Source: Bacteriovorax sp. UBA1852 (lineage in GTDB: Bacteria > Bdellovibrionota > Bacteriovoracia > Bacteriovoracales > Bacteriovoracaceae). Taken from it: DNA of 20,260 nucleotides. Shown here piece by piece: positions 1 through 7,829 of this stretch (within the stretch, counting starts at the first letter, position 1; every line of letters starts with the position of its first letter). Under the pieces are notes generated by a model. That model ran no database searches, was not told the DNA's origin, and saw nothing but the letters and a program-made list of their open reading frames with translations. The stretch covers positions 1 through 20,260 of the forward strand of contig DDIK01000148.1 of the NCBI GenBank assembly GCA_002338505.1, written 5' to 3'. A program made the translations under genes and the position numbers.

Positions 1-625
1 TTCTCGCAATGATTCCCTTACCTTCCGGTCTTATATTTTCAAGAATGTCTTTAAGACGATCTCTTTCTTTATCATTTTCAATTCTTCTTGAGACGCCAAC
101 ATGTTCAATGAAAGGCATGTAAACGACATAGCGACCTGGTATCGTGACATGTCTTGTAACTCGAGGGCCCTTCGTTGATATCGGCTCTTTTGCTACTTGA
201 ACAAGAATCTCATCACCTTCTTTTAAAAATGATTCAATAGTCGCACTTTCTGGACGAAGCTTCATATCGACAGCGTCACCTAAGGTACTTAATTCATCTG
301 GAATAATAAGTCCTCGACGCTCAGCCTCTTCTTTTTTTAATTCTTCTGCTCGTTTTTGGGCCATCTCTCTTTGCTCTTCAAGTGAAGGAAGATAGGCATC
401 ATCGACGTAGAGAAATGCTGCTTTTTCGTAGCCAATATCTACAAATGCCGACTGCATTCCCGGAAGGACTCTTAGCACCTTTCCGTAGTAAATATTTCCA
501 ACGCGTGGATGATTGAGTGAGCTGTCTTTTTGCCTCTCCATTAGAAAATCGAGAATTTCTCCATTTTCAACAAGCGCAGCTCTCCACTCACCGAGAGTTT
601 TGTTGATGATTAAATCTTTTGACAT
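1..625 (-). CDS. rng: Ribonuclease G/E family endoribonuclease, N-terminal part (runs off the window)
   Basis: RNase G/E endoribonucleases cut single-stranded RNA in the cytoplasm during rRNA maturation and mRNA turnover. About 208 N-terminal residues are visible; the C-terminus lies beyond base 1. The start is ATG at 625-623, with AAGGA about 6 bases upstream. The protein opens with MSKDLIINKTLGEWRAALVE, then has an S1 RNA-binding fold (GNIYYGKVLRVLPGMQSAFV..IGYEKAAFL) interrupted by a charged helical insert at about residues 80-130. The family signatures QVAKEPISTKGPRVT and PGRYVVYMP..EHVGVSRRIEN follow. The catalytic DEAD-like Asp residues and the Zn-link would lie outside the window. It is probably last in a 141-aa-gene/nupC/rng transcript, though the 103-base gap before it could hold its own promoter. 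The family call is sure; rng versus rne cannot be settled without the C-terminus. Confidence 0.93.
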   Translation of the reverse strand, partial: MSKDLIINKTLGEWRAALVENGEILDFLMERQKDSSLNHPRVGNIYYGKVLRVLPGMQSAFVDIGYEKAAFLYVDDAYLPSLEEQREMAQKRAEELKKEEAERRGLIIPDELSTLGDAVDMKLRPESATIESFLKEGDEILVQVAKEPISTKGPRVTRHVTIPGRYVVYMPFIEHVGVSRRIENDKERDRLKDILENIRPEGKGIIAR

Positions 626-728
626 TGTATATCCTTAAAAACTTTATTCTTTAAATTCTTTTAGTACTTAAGTCGGTCTATGCCTGACATTAAGAGTCTG
701 CTAATCCTGTGTTATAGAAGTAGTCTTA

Positions 729-1943
729 TTATATGAAGATACCTGCAATGCAGGCAGTCATCAAGCAGGCAAGTGTTCCCGCAATCAAAGATCTAATGCC
801 TAAGTTGGCCAGATCCTTTCTTCTTCCTGGTGCGAGCACGCCTATTCCACCAACTTGAATAGCAATTGAGCTGAAGTTTGCAAAGCCGCAAAGAGCATAA
901 GTCGAGATAATAATTGAGCGATCTGATAGGTTTGCCATTTGTTCTTTTAAATCAAGATACGCGACAAATTCATTTAAAATAAGCTTCTTTCCAAGCAGTG
1001 CTCCGACAATCTGGCAATCACTCCAAGGCACTCCCATAATAAATGCGACTGGAGAAAAGAGATATCCAGTTATAAGCTCCAGTGAAAGTTGTGAGTAATC
1101 AAAGAATCCACCAACCCATGAAAGGAAACCATTAAATAAAGCAATTAGGGCAATAAATGATAACAGCATGGCACCAACATTTATGGCAAGCTTAAGTCCC
1201 TCTCCAGCTCCATTGGCCGCGGCATCGACGATATTCACGGTACTCTTTTCAAGATCCATCTTGATGTCTCCCTGAGTAACCGATTCTTCAGTTTCAGGAA
1301 GCATTAACTTAGCACAAACTAATGCTGCTGGTGCAGACATAACAGAAGCCGACAAGAGGTGGGCGGCATCAATACCAAAGCCCACATAAGCGGCAAGAAC
1401 TCCACCTGCCACAGTGGCCATACCACCGGTCATCAAAGCGAGAAGTTCGGAGTTGGTCATTTTAGGAATATAAGGTTTTACAACAAGAGGTGCTTCAGTT
1501 TGACCTGCAAAAATATTAGCAGCGGCAGCTAATGACTCAGCGCCCGAAACACCCATCACAAAGACCATAATCTTTGCAAAAACTTTGATAATAAACTGCA
1601 TAATTCCTAAGTGATAGAGCACACTCATTAAACTACTAGTGAAAATGATTGTTGGAAGAACCATGGTGAAAAAGATAAATCCATGCTTCTTGCCATCCAT
1701 GAGAGAGCCAAAGATAAATTGAGAGCCTGCATTTGTATAACTTAAGATGGCCGTAAAAACATCCTTTGCGCCTTGAAAGAAGTTTTGTCCTGCATCAGTT
1801 TTTAGTATGATTAAGCCTAGAAAGATCTGAAGACTTACTCCTGATATAACGGTTCGCCAATTAATCTTCTTACGATTAGAAGATAGCGCAAACGCAATGG
1901 TTAACATGAGAACTAAACCAACAAGCGAAATTAATCTTTCCAC
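729..1943 (-). CDS. nupC: NupC-type concentrative nucleoside transporter
   Basis: A 404-residue inner-membrane CNT-family symporter that imports nucleosides with H+ or Na+. Diagnostic motifs are GQTEAPLVVKPYI at about residues 147-159 (the re-entrant substrate loop) and, near the C-terminus, CGFANFSSIAIQVGGIG followed by LAPGRRKDLANLGIRSLIAGT. Hydrophobic segments cover most of the length, as in E. coli NupC (about 400 aa). The start codon is GTG at 1943-1941, supported by AGGA five bases upstream (AGTAGGATATTT). The gene begins 11 bases after the stop of the upstream exported-protein gene, so the two are probably cotranscribed. It is divergent from deoA-punA, which cleave the imported nucleosides, so an uptake-and-salvage role is well supported by context. 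Whether it prefers pyrimidine or purine nucleosides cannot be read from the sequence. Confidence 0.95.
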   Translation of the reverse strand: MERLISLVGLVLMLTIAFALSSNRKKINWRTVISGVSLQIFLGLIILKTDAGQNFFQGAKDVFTAILSYTNAGSQFIFGSLMDGKKHGFIFFTMVLPTIIFTSSLMSVLYHLGIMQFIIKVFAKIMVFVMGVSGAESLAAAANIFAGQTEAPLVVKPYIPKMTNSELLALMTGGMATVAGGVLAAYVGFGIDAAHLLSASVMSAPAALVCAKLMLPETEESVTQGDIKMDLEKSTVNIVDAAANGAGEGLKLAINVGAMLLSFIALIALFNGFLSWVGGFFDYSQLSLELITGYLFSPVAFIMGVPWSDCQIVGALLGKKLILNEFVAYLDLKEQMANLSDRSIIISTYALCGFANFSSIAIQVGGIGVLAPGRRKDLANLGIRSLIAGTLACLMTACIAGIFI

Positions 1944-1954
1944 AAATATCCTAC

Positions 1955-2380
1955 TTAGAATGTAAAATTAAAATTTATTTGCTGTGCGCTTCTTGCAAGC
2001 TTAACCTCTCGACTAGTTGTATGCCATTCATAGCGTTTCATCGAGTCAAACTTTGGTCCTAGATTTTGATTATAAGCATTGTCTTCATAGAAGCTCTTAG
2101 ACTTATTGGCCTGATTATAGGCGACGACGGCAACACCGACGATGATACCAATAGCACCACCAACAACGATATTTTTGAGATGGTCGCCAGGCTCCTCAAC
2201 AAAAGAGAGAGTTGAGAGACCTAGAACAGCTCCTACACCACCGAGGGCCGCAACTGTTGTTATATCTTGAATTGACTCATCAGCAAAAGTACCATCATTT
2301 CCCTGAGCATTTACAACAGAAGAAAAAATAAGGCTTATTGCTAGAATACTTACTTTAAAAGAGTTTTTAAAAATTTTCAT
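1955..2380 (-). CDS. Small exported glycine-rich protein of unknown function
   Basis: A 141-residue protein I do not recognise. It has a clear Sec signal peptide: a basic start (MKIFKNSFK), a hydrophobic core (VSILAISLIFSSVV) and probable cleavage after NAQ at about residue 26. Two Gly/Ala-rich hydrophobic stretches follow at about residues 44-60 and 71-88, the second a glycine-zipper-like VVGGAIGIIVGVAVVAY. The tail is polar and ends in aromatic-alternating INFNFTF, which resembles the terminal Phe signal of outer-membrane proteins, though the protein is too short for a barrel by itself. It could be a membrane-inserting or oligomerising envelope protein. AGGA precedes the ATG by nine bases. 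It lies 11 bases upstream of nupC and is the first gene leftward from the region shared with deoA, so it may help nucleosides cross the outer membrane; that role is inference only. Confidence 0.75.
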   Translation of the reverse strand: MKIFKNSFKVSILAISLIFSSVVNAQGNDGTFADESIQDITTVAALGGVGAVLGLSTLSFVEEPGDHLKNIVVGGAIGIIVGVAVVAYNQANKSKSFYEDNAYNQNLGPKFDSMKRYEWHTTSREVKLARSAQQINFNFTF

Positions 2381-2440
2381 TATATCTAATCCTGATATTC
2401 ACACTATATAATTTCTTAGCAACATGAAGATGAAGTATCA

Positions 2441-2469
2441 TTGCCACTAAGTAATGATTTATATATAGT
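2441..2469 (+). promoter_or_regulatory. Sigma-70-type promoter for deoA-punA
   Basis: TTGCCA at 2441-2446 (5/6 to TTGACA) and TATAGT at 2464-2469 (5/6 to TATAAT) are separated by an ideal 17 bases. Transcription would start near 2476, about 65 bases before the deoA ATG, at the edge of the operator-like repeats. This is the best-looking promoter in the window. Confidence 0.65.
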
Positions 2470-2470
2470 T

Positions 2471-2510
2471 TTGTACCTCAGTTAACACTAAAATGGTACA
2501 ACTTGTGCCA
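2471..2510. promoter_or_regulatory. Palindromic operator candidate upstream of deoA
   Basis: Bases 2494-2510 read TGGTACAA-C-TTGTGCCA, an 8-1-8 palindrome with one mismatch. A further half-site, TTGTACC, sits at 2471-2477 and forms a perfect 7-bp inverted repeat with GGTACAA at 2495-2501. The two plus-strand half-sites (TTGTACC, TTGTGCC) begin about 32 bases apart, near three helical turns. The first half-site overlaps the predicted transcription start and the palindrome lies just downstream, as expected for a repressor responding to nucleosides or deoxyribose phosphates. I cannot match the motif to a known regulator (it is not the E. coli DeoR or CytR consensus), and no regulator gene is adjacent. 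Confidence 0.55.
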
Positions 2511-2540
2511 TGTATTAGCAAATTTTATAAAGGGCAAAAC

Positions 2541-3866
2541 ATGGCCACCACTTACAGTGCGTATCAAATTATTCAAAAAAAACGTGACGGAAAACGTCTT
2601 TCAAAAGAAGAGATCAATTGGTTTATTGAATCCCTTATGAAGGGTGAAGTCGCTCACTATCAGATGAGTGCGTTACTTATGGCAATCTATATTCAGGGTA
2701 TGAATGCCAGTGAAACTGCACATCTCACCGACGCTATGCTCTATTCTGGAAAGACATTAACTTTCAAAGGTAAAGAGGTCATTGATAAGCACTCAACGGG
2801 TGGAGTTGGAGATAAGGCGTCATTTATTCTAGGACCAATCGCTGCAGCTTGTGGAGTAAAAGTTCCTATGATTGCTGGTCGTGGTCTTGGTCACACAGGT
2901 GGAACTGTCGATAAAATAGAGTCGATTAAAGGCTTCAACACATCTTTAACTCTTGATAAATTTAAAAAACTTTTAAACCAAAATAAAATCTCACTCATAG
3001 GCCAAACCAAAGATATCGCTCCTGCTGATAAAATTATTTATGGTCTTAGAGATGTAACGGCAACTGTTGAATCAATTCCACTTATCACAGCATCAATCAT
3101 GAGTAAGAAACTTGCTGAAGGAGCTAATGGAATTGTTATGGATATCAAAACCGGTGAAGGCGCTTTCATGAGTGAACTTAAAGATGCCAAGGCCCTTGCA
3201 AAGAGTTTACGTAATACGGCGACTCGTTTTGATAAGTCTATGATCACAATAATCACAGATATGAATCAACCTCTTGGTAATTATATTGGTAATTCTTTGG
3301 AGATTATTGAGTCGATAGAAACTTTAAAAGGAAATGGACCTAAAGATTTAACTGATATTTCAGTTAAGCTTGCAGGTGCGATGATTTACTTGGGTGGAAA
3401 AGCTAAGACGATTAAAGACGGAGAAGCAAAAGCTCTTAAGTCTATTGAAAATGGTTCTGCACTTAAAGTGTTTAAGAAATTAATCAAATCTCAAGGTGGA
3501 GATGAGTCTGTCGTCGATGATTATTCAAAGCTTCCAAAGGCACCAGTTGTTACAAAATACTTATCAACAAAGAGTGGCTACATACAAGATATAAAGTGCA
3601 AAGAGATGGGTCTTCACTGTGTAAGTCTAGGCGGTGGTCGTCTCAAGACCAATGACAAGATTGACCCTGCAGTAGGGTTTGTTCTCAACAAGAAAGTTGG
3701 TGATAAAGTTGAAAAGGGCGAAGTCGTGCTTGAAATTCATCACCATAAGAAGCAAAACAAATCAGTAGCTGAAATTATGGCGGCACTTAAAAAAGAAATT
3801 AAAATCACAGCTAATAAGACCAAGGCTCCCAAGCTGGTATATGAAATAAAAGAAGTGAGAGTTTAA
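2541..3866 (+). CDS. deoA: Pyrimidine-nucleoside (thymidine) phosphorylase
   Basis: Catalyses reversible phosphorolysis of thymidine, deoxyuridine or uridine to the base and (deoxy)ribose-1-phosphate in the cytosol. From the preferred start it is 441 residues, the family length. Motifs are KHSTGGVGDK at residues 83-92, GRGLGHTGGT at 113-122, LRDVT at 169-173 and SIMSKK at 185-190. His84, Arg170, Ser185 and Lys189 correspond to the E. coli DeoA catalytic set. The C-terminal lobe holds the family's VGDKVEKGE segment. An in-frame ATG at 2493 is less likely: it lacks a ribosome site and its 16 extra codons would consist of the operator palindrome, whereas AAAGGG lies six bases before the ATG at 2541. 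punA follows after one base, so they form a bicistronic unit. Sequence favours the broad Pyn/DeoA group without fixing specificity. Confidence 0.95.
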   Translation: MATTYSAYQIIQKKRDGKRLSKEEINWFIESLMKGEVAHYQMSALLMAIYIQGMNASETAHLTDAMLYSGKTLTFKGKEVIDKHSTGGVGDKASFILGPIAAACGVKVPMIAGRGLGHTGGTVDKIESIKGFNTSLTLDKFKKLLNQNKISLIGQTKDIAPADKIIYGLRDVTATVESIPLITASIMSKKLAEGANGIVMDIKTGEGAFMSELKDAKALAKSLRNTATRFDKSMITIITDMNQPLGNYIGNSLEIIESIETLKGNGPKDLTDISVKLAGAMIYLGGKAKTIKDGEAKALKSIENGSALKVFKKLIKSQGGDESVVDDYSKLPKAPVVTKYLSTKSGYIQDIKCKEMGLHCVSLGGGRLKTNDKIDPAVGFVLNKKVGDKVEKGEVVLEIHHHKKQNKSVAEIMAALKKEIKITANKTKAPKLVYEIKEVRV

Positions 3867-3867
3867 T

Positions 3868-4686
3868 ATGAATAGTTTAATGGAAAACCTAGAAGAGACA
3901 AAGAAATATATCTTAAGTAAGTGTGACATCAAACCAGAAATAGCTATTACTCTTGGTTCAGGTCTAGGACGCTTTGCTGAGAGCCTTGAAGATAAGGTGG
4001 AAATTCCATACTCTGAAATTCCAGGCTTCTTTCAAACTACTGTGCAAGGTCACGCGGGTGCTCTTATTTTTGGTAAACTTGGTGGCAAACCGATTGCTTG
4101 TATGAAAGGAAGAATCCACGCATACGAAGGTCACGCAATAGACCAAGTTGTATATCCTGTAAGAGTTTTAGCGCATCTTGGTGTTAAAAAAGTTATCCTC
4201 ACAAACGCTTCTGGCGGTATCAATAAGAGTTACAAACCAGGTCAGTTAGTACTTATTAATGACCATATTAACTTAAGTGGATTAAATCCCCTCTTAGGCC
4301 CAAATCATTCTGAACTTGGGGTTCGTTTTCCAGATATGACTTACACGTATTGCCCTGAATTAAGAGAGCAAATGCAGAAGGCTGCCTCGAAGCAGAACTA
4401 TGAACTTGTCGAAGGGGTTTATTCCGGAGTTCTCGGTCCATCTTATGAGACACCTGCAGAAGTAAGAATGCTTAGAACACTTGGTGGAGACCTTGTTGGA
4501 ATGAGTACTGTAAATGAAGCAATCGCCGCTCATCATGCTGGTCTAAAAGTTGTCGGAGTTTCTTGCGTGACAAATATGGCCGCGGGGATTTTAAAAGAGC
4601 AACTTTCTCATGCGGATATTGAGCATGAGGCCAATAAGGCCATGGAAGTTTTTATGAAGCTTATCACTGATTTTATTGCAGAATAA
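3868..4686 (+). CDS. punA: Purine-nucleoside phosphorylase, trimeric type
   Basis: A 272-residue cytosolic enzyme that splits purine (deoxy)nucleosides into base and (deoxy)ribose-1-phosphate. Visible family motifs are GSGLG (30-34) and GHAG (61-64) for phosphate, GRIHAYEG (81-88), TNASGG (112-117), GPSYETPAE (190-198) and VGMSTVNE (210-217). Glu194 and Asn236 align with Glu201 and Asn243 of human PNP, which select 6-oxopurines, so guanosine and inosine are the expected substrates rather than adenosine. The ATG lies one base after the deoA stop, with a weak GTGAGAG upstream; a second in-frame ATG at 3880 is possible. It completes the salvage operon with deoA. No deoB or deoC is in this window, so sugar-phosphate handling must be encoded elsewhere. 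It is the PunA/PNP-I type, not the hexameric DeoD type. Confidence 0.95.
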   Translation: MNSLMENLEETKKYILSKCDIKPEIAITLGSGLGRFAESLEDKVEIPYSEIPGFFQTTVQGHAGALIFGKLGGKPIACMKGRIHAYEGHAIDQVVYPVRVLAHLGVKKVILTNASGGINKSYKPGQLVLINDHINLSGLNPLLGPNHSELGVRFPDMTYTYCPELREQMQKAASKQNYELVEGVYSGVLGPSYETPAEVRMLRTLGGDLVGMSTVNEAIAAHHAGLKVVGVSCVTNMAAGILKEQLSHADIEHEANKAMEVFMKLITDFIAE

Positions 4687-4767
4687 ATTACCTGTGCGCT
4701 TTTTACCTAAGTTTTGATAGAATAAAGACATACAAGTCATATCACGAATGAATATTCGGAGTCTAAA

Positions 4768-6081
4768 ATGAGCGATTTACTAAAACCATTAAAATTCTGT
4801 GTCTTTGATCTCGAGACAACCGGCGGAAATCTAAAAAATGATAGAATCATTGAGATTGGAATGGTTCAAATTGATGAGTTAGAAATTACAGAAAAGAAGT
4901 CTTTCTTAGTCGATCCAAAAAGACAAATTCCCGACTTTATTCAAAGACTAACTTCTATCAAGCAAAAAGACGTCAAAGGACAAAGAACCATAGAAGAGCT
5001 CATTGATGAGATTCTAGAATTCATTGGTGATAGAATTCTTATTGCTCACAATGCTTCATTTGATGTTCCATTTTTAAATGCAGTACTAAAGAGACTTGGA
5101 AGAGAAGAATTAGAAAACAGAAGCATTTGTACAAATCTCATGACGAAATATCTTATTCCTACCCTTATGAACTCAAACCTTAATTATATGAGTAAGATCT
5201 TTGATATTAGCCATAACCATGCACACAGGGCCCTCGATGACGCCGACGCTACAGCAAGACTATTTTTAAAGTATATAGATATATTTCAAGATAAAGGTAT
5301 TCAAAAAATCAATCATCTCTATTATCCAAAGAATAGATTTGAACTCGACCTTACTCATTTTAAAAAGTCTAAAGATAGCCTAGAAGATATTGAGAAAAAA
5401 ATAAAGAAAATCCAATGCCCATATGTGATGACATTTAAAGGTGCTCAAGGAGTTATTCTTTATGCCTATGCAGCGAGTTCAACATCATCTGCGGAACAAG
5501 ATTTTCTTATCAGCAAAGTGAAAGAATTGGACTGGAGAAATATCTCAATTAGGCTTGCAGGGCCATATACAGAAGCTCTTATTAAACTTGATCTCGTTTT
5601 GAGTAAAATACCAAAAGTTGCGCAAGATGAAATCATTGAAAAAATTAAAGAGTTCAATATACCAGAGACACCTCTTGAAAAAGCTGGCGAACTTAAATCA
5701 AGAGTTGATCATATAAATCAAAGTGACTTTATTATCTTAAATCACCTTGTGCCAGGACAGTATATAATCTATCCGATTGCAGCAATGGGAAGAAAGTCAG
5801 GTCTTATTTTTAGATTTCCAGGGCATAAGAAGAAACTTATCCAATATCTTAATTCGAAAAGCAACAGAATGCAGAATGGGAAATTTAAGAAACAGGTCGT
5901 TTCAAGTGCACTCAAAGAAGTTTTTGATGTTCACGTTGCAAACTGTCTTTTACAAGACAAAGAAGTGTTTCTATTTAAGAGGCATAATAATTTTAACGAT
6001 AATGAGAACTTCTTTAAGAACCTTGATATCTATTTATCTAAAAATAAAAATAGCTACAATTATCCCAAAAAATATATTTAA
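4768..6081 (+). CDS. DEDDh 3'-5' exonuclease (DnaQ-like) with an unrecognised C-terminal domain
   Basis: The N-terminal 190 residues are a DnaQ/epsilon-like exonuclease. Exo I is FDLETTGG (Asp14, Glu16), Exo II is HNASFD (Asp99) and Exo III is HRALDD (His153, Asp158); together these give a complete two-metal active site that removes nucleotides from 3' ends. The remaining 240 residues (about 200-437) are lysine-rich and mixed alpha/beta, and I recognise no family there. They lack the GIY-YIG nuclease motif of DnaQ-UvrC fusions, the DinG helicase motifs and a BRCT signature. At 437 aa it is much longer than a stand-alone epsilon subunit (about 240 aa), so a repair or accessory exonuclease is likelier than the replicative proofreader. 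CGGAG lies seven bases before the ATG. Its last 48 bases overlap the end of crcB on the other strand, so the final 16 residues are encoded antisense to crcB. Confidence 0.85.
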   Translation: MSDLLKPLKFCVFDLETTGGNLKNDRIIEIGMVQIDELEITEKKSFLVDPKRQIPDFIQRLTSIKQKDVKGQRTIEELIDEILEFIGDRILIAHNASFDVPFLNAVLKRLGREELENRSICTNLMTKYLIPTLMNSNLNYMSKIFDISHNHAHRALDDADATARLFLKYIDIFQDKGIQKINHLYYPKNRFELDLTHFKKSKDSLEDIEKKIKKIQCPYVMTFKGAQGVILYAYAASSTSSAEQDFLISKVKELDWRNISIRLAGPYTEALIKLDLVLSKIPKVAQDEIIEKIKEFNIPETPLEKAGELKSRVDHINQSDFIILNHLVPGQYIIYPIAAMGRKSGLIFRFPGHKKKLIQYLNSKSNRMQNGKFKKQVVSSALKEVFDVHVANCLLQDKEVFLFKRHNNFNDNENFFKNLDIYLSKNKNSYNYPKKYI

Positions 6082-6384
6082 AGATAAGACAAGTAACGCT
6101 TCCATTAAATTTCCCTTCTCGACTAGACCAAATACTTCAAGAGAGAAAGAGCTAAACGTTGTCAGTCCACCTAATATACCAACTTGGACAAACTTCTTTA
6201 TTTCATCTGAGCCCTCACTATAAAATCTATAAAGCGATATCATAATAAGAGAACCGATAACATTAACAAGAAGTGTGCCAATCCACGGAGAAGATGGAAG
6301 TATTTGTTTTACGCTTTTTGATGTTAAAAATCTTAAAGAAGCACCAATACCGCCACCCATAAATACCAGAAGAATGTCTTTCAT
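6034..6384 (-). CDS. crcB: CrcB/Fluc fluoride ion channel
   Basis: A 116-residue, four-helix inner-membrane protein that forms dual-topology dimers and expels fluoride. Hallmarks are GGGIGASLRF near the start, WIGTLLVNVIGS in helix 2 and the GGLTTFSSFSLE track in helix 3; the last helix ends FFGIIVAIFIFR. The ATG overlaps the stop of the upstream kinase gene (ATGA at 6381-6384), so translation is probably coupled, with AAGGA nine bases upstream. Because the upstream sequence is coding, there is no space for a fluoride riboswitch, which often precedes crcB in other bacteria. The last 48 bases are shared, antisense, with the exonuclease gene. The identity is secure from the motifs despite the unusual neighbours. 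Confidence 0.93.
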   Translation of the reverse strand: MKDILLVFMGGGIGASLRFLTSKSVKQILPSSPWIGTLLVNVIGSLIMISLYRFYSEGSDEIKKFVQVGILGGLTTFSSFSLEVFGLVEKGNLMEALLVLSLNIFFGIIVAIFIFR

Positions 6385-7829
6385 TTAAAAATTTCCTTTA
6401 ATACAATTTCTTCAGTCTCGATTGTTAAAGCGATATTATCAAAGTCTAATAAATGGTCGATTAACTTATTTTCAAATTTTGCTTTAGATTTTTCATTAAA
6501 ATTAATTTCATCAGTTTTGATAAGGAGGTTATCTTGTTTTTTAGCGAATCTTAAATTAAGAACTTTGTCTTCACTATTTGAGATCAGGTTATTGTGAGAA
6601 GATAAGGTAATCAATTCGTTAAAAATAATATAGAGAACCATTGTCATTACTGAGGACTTTATATTAATAAGTTGAACCTCATCGTCCACATCTATTTTAA
6701 GCGTATACCCTGATTCGATCATTCTATACCTAACAAGAAAGACTGCTTGCTTAATGATTTCACCAAGGCTCTCCTCAGTTTTCCTCAAATGTCCTGATCT
6801 TGAAAAACCTAGGAATGTATCAATTAAGGCCTTACATCTAAGAGAGCTATCTTTTAATTCACGGAGTAACTTGAGATTTTCCTGGTCCCAGTTCTCTAAT
6901 TCCAATAAAGTTATTGCTGCTAAAATACCGGCAACGGGATTATTTAACTCATGGGCAATTGAGCCTGTTATAATTCCAAGTTCTTTTCCCTGAGAAGTGC
7001 TGTCTCTCTCTTCAAGAGGCTTAAGGACAAAGATAGACATTGAGTTATTGAATTTAGAGACGACAAAACTATAGTCGATAGAGTTGGCCCTTAATCGATT
7101 TTTTTGTTCATTATTTAAGAGATCACGTGGAAGAATATTTGCTTTGGTAAACAATTCATTACAATTAATAAGACTAGCTTTCTGATCGATAATAGCTACG
7201 GGAAATTCAATATCGCCTAAAATTGAGTTTATATTTTTTAGTGTTTGAGCTGCATCGGTGGTCTTTATGAGAGAGAGATATGTTAAAACTGCATTTATGA
7301 GATTTTCAAAATGAATATTTTCATTGAGCTTTCTAAAGATATAGAAAACATCTTGTTTCTTCACGACACTTATATCTTTTAAATTTAGTTCGACGCCAAG
7401 TTCTATATTGCTTATGACCTTTAATTCAATGTCTTGTTTGAGATTATAGTTTTTAAATAATTCTTTTAGAAGATCCTCAAGATCGTTATCACGATTTTCA
7501 AGTAAGAACTTTAAGTATCCCCAACAGTCCGATGAGAATGGGGACTTGGAGGTTTTCTTTGTCTCTTGAAGAATACGCTCGACTTCAACTTGATGCCTAA
7601 ATCTTATATTATTAGAAAACTTTTCAATATCAGTCACTTCAAAGAATTCATCTTCGTACCAGAGTCTAGCTCTTAACTGGCTTTCCACTTCATTTATCAC
7701 AAGTGGCACATCTTGATCAGTATGATGAAAAACTTGAGCATTTAACGATGAAACGGGAATAGAATCACTCGACTGATAATAGATTCGACTCTTATCATCT
7801 GACTGTCGAAATAATGAGTCTTCTATCAA
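6381..7829 (-). CDS. Sensor-histidine-kinase-like protein with degenerate ATP-binding domain
   Basis: A 482-residue protein with no signal peptide or transmembrane segment. Residues 1-200 are an unrecognised helical input region. Residues about 205-270 look PAS-like (ILGDIEFPVAIIDQKASLINCNELF). Residues 283-345 are a HisKA dimerisation helix pair with an intact H-box, IAHELNNPVAG, giving phospho-acceptor His293. The segment where HATPase_c should be (360-482) has only an N-box-like FNELI at 403-407. The G1 (DxGxG) and G2 glycine boxes are absent and the region is shorter than a full domain. It may therefore be phosphorylated by a partner or act as a scaffold. No response regulator is adjacent. 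The start is TTG at 7829-7827, overlapping the xseA stop (TTGA), with GGGGGAG just upstream; an in-frame stop only 12 codons earlier rules out a long extension. It lies between xseA and crcB in one operon. Confidence 0.8.
   Translation of the reverse strand: MIEDSLFRQSDDKSRIYYQSSDSIPVSSLNAQVFHHTDQDVPLVINEVESQLRARLWYEDEFFEVTDIEKFSNNIRFRHQVEVERILQETKKTSKSPFSSDCWGYLKFLLENRDNDLEDLLKELFKNYNLKQDIELKVISNIELGVELNLKDISVVKKQDVFYIFRKLNENIHFENLINAVLTYLSLIKTTDAAQTLKNINSILGDIEFPVAIIDQKASLINCNELFTKANILPRDLLNNEQKNRLRANSIDYSFVVSKFNNSMSIFVLKPLEERDSTSQGKELGIITGSIAHELNNPVAGILAAITLLELENWDQENLKLLRELKDSSLRCKALIDTFLGFSRSGHLRKTEESLGEIIKQAVFLVRYRMIESGYTLKIDVDDEVQLINIKSSVMTMVLYIIFNELITLSSHNNLISNSEDKVLNLRFAKKQDNLLIKTDEINFNEKSKAKFENKLIDHLLDFDNIALTIETEEIVLKEIFK

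Noticed and set aside
658..700. Terminator between nupC and rng
   Set aside because: The only hairpin (GTCAGG / CCGAC) has a bulge, a short stem and no T-run on the transcribed strand.
2493..2540. Upstream ATG giving deoA 16 extra residues
   Set aside because: No ribosome site precedes it, the added codons consist of the operator palindrome, and the family begins at the downstream ATG with AAAGGG in place.
5368..6081. UvrC-type GIY-YIG nuclease domain fused to the exonuclease, as in some DnaQ-like proteins
   Set aside because: No GIY or YIG motif or catalytic Arg/Glu arrangement is visible in the C-terminal half.
5777..6223. Plus-strand 148-codon open frame
   Set aside because: It is in another frame of the exonuclease gene and antisense to crcB; it shows no family motif and both overlapped genes have clear motifs.
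6385..6460. Fluoride riboswitch before crcB
   Set aside because: The region is the 3' coding end of the kinase-like gene, with translational overlap; no riboswitch-like structure is recognisable.
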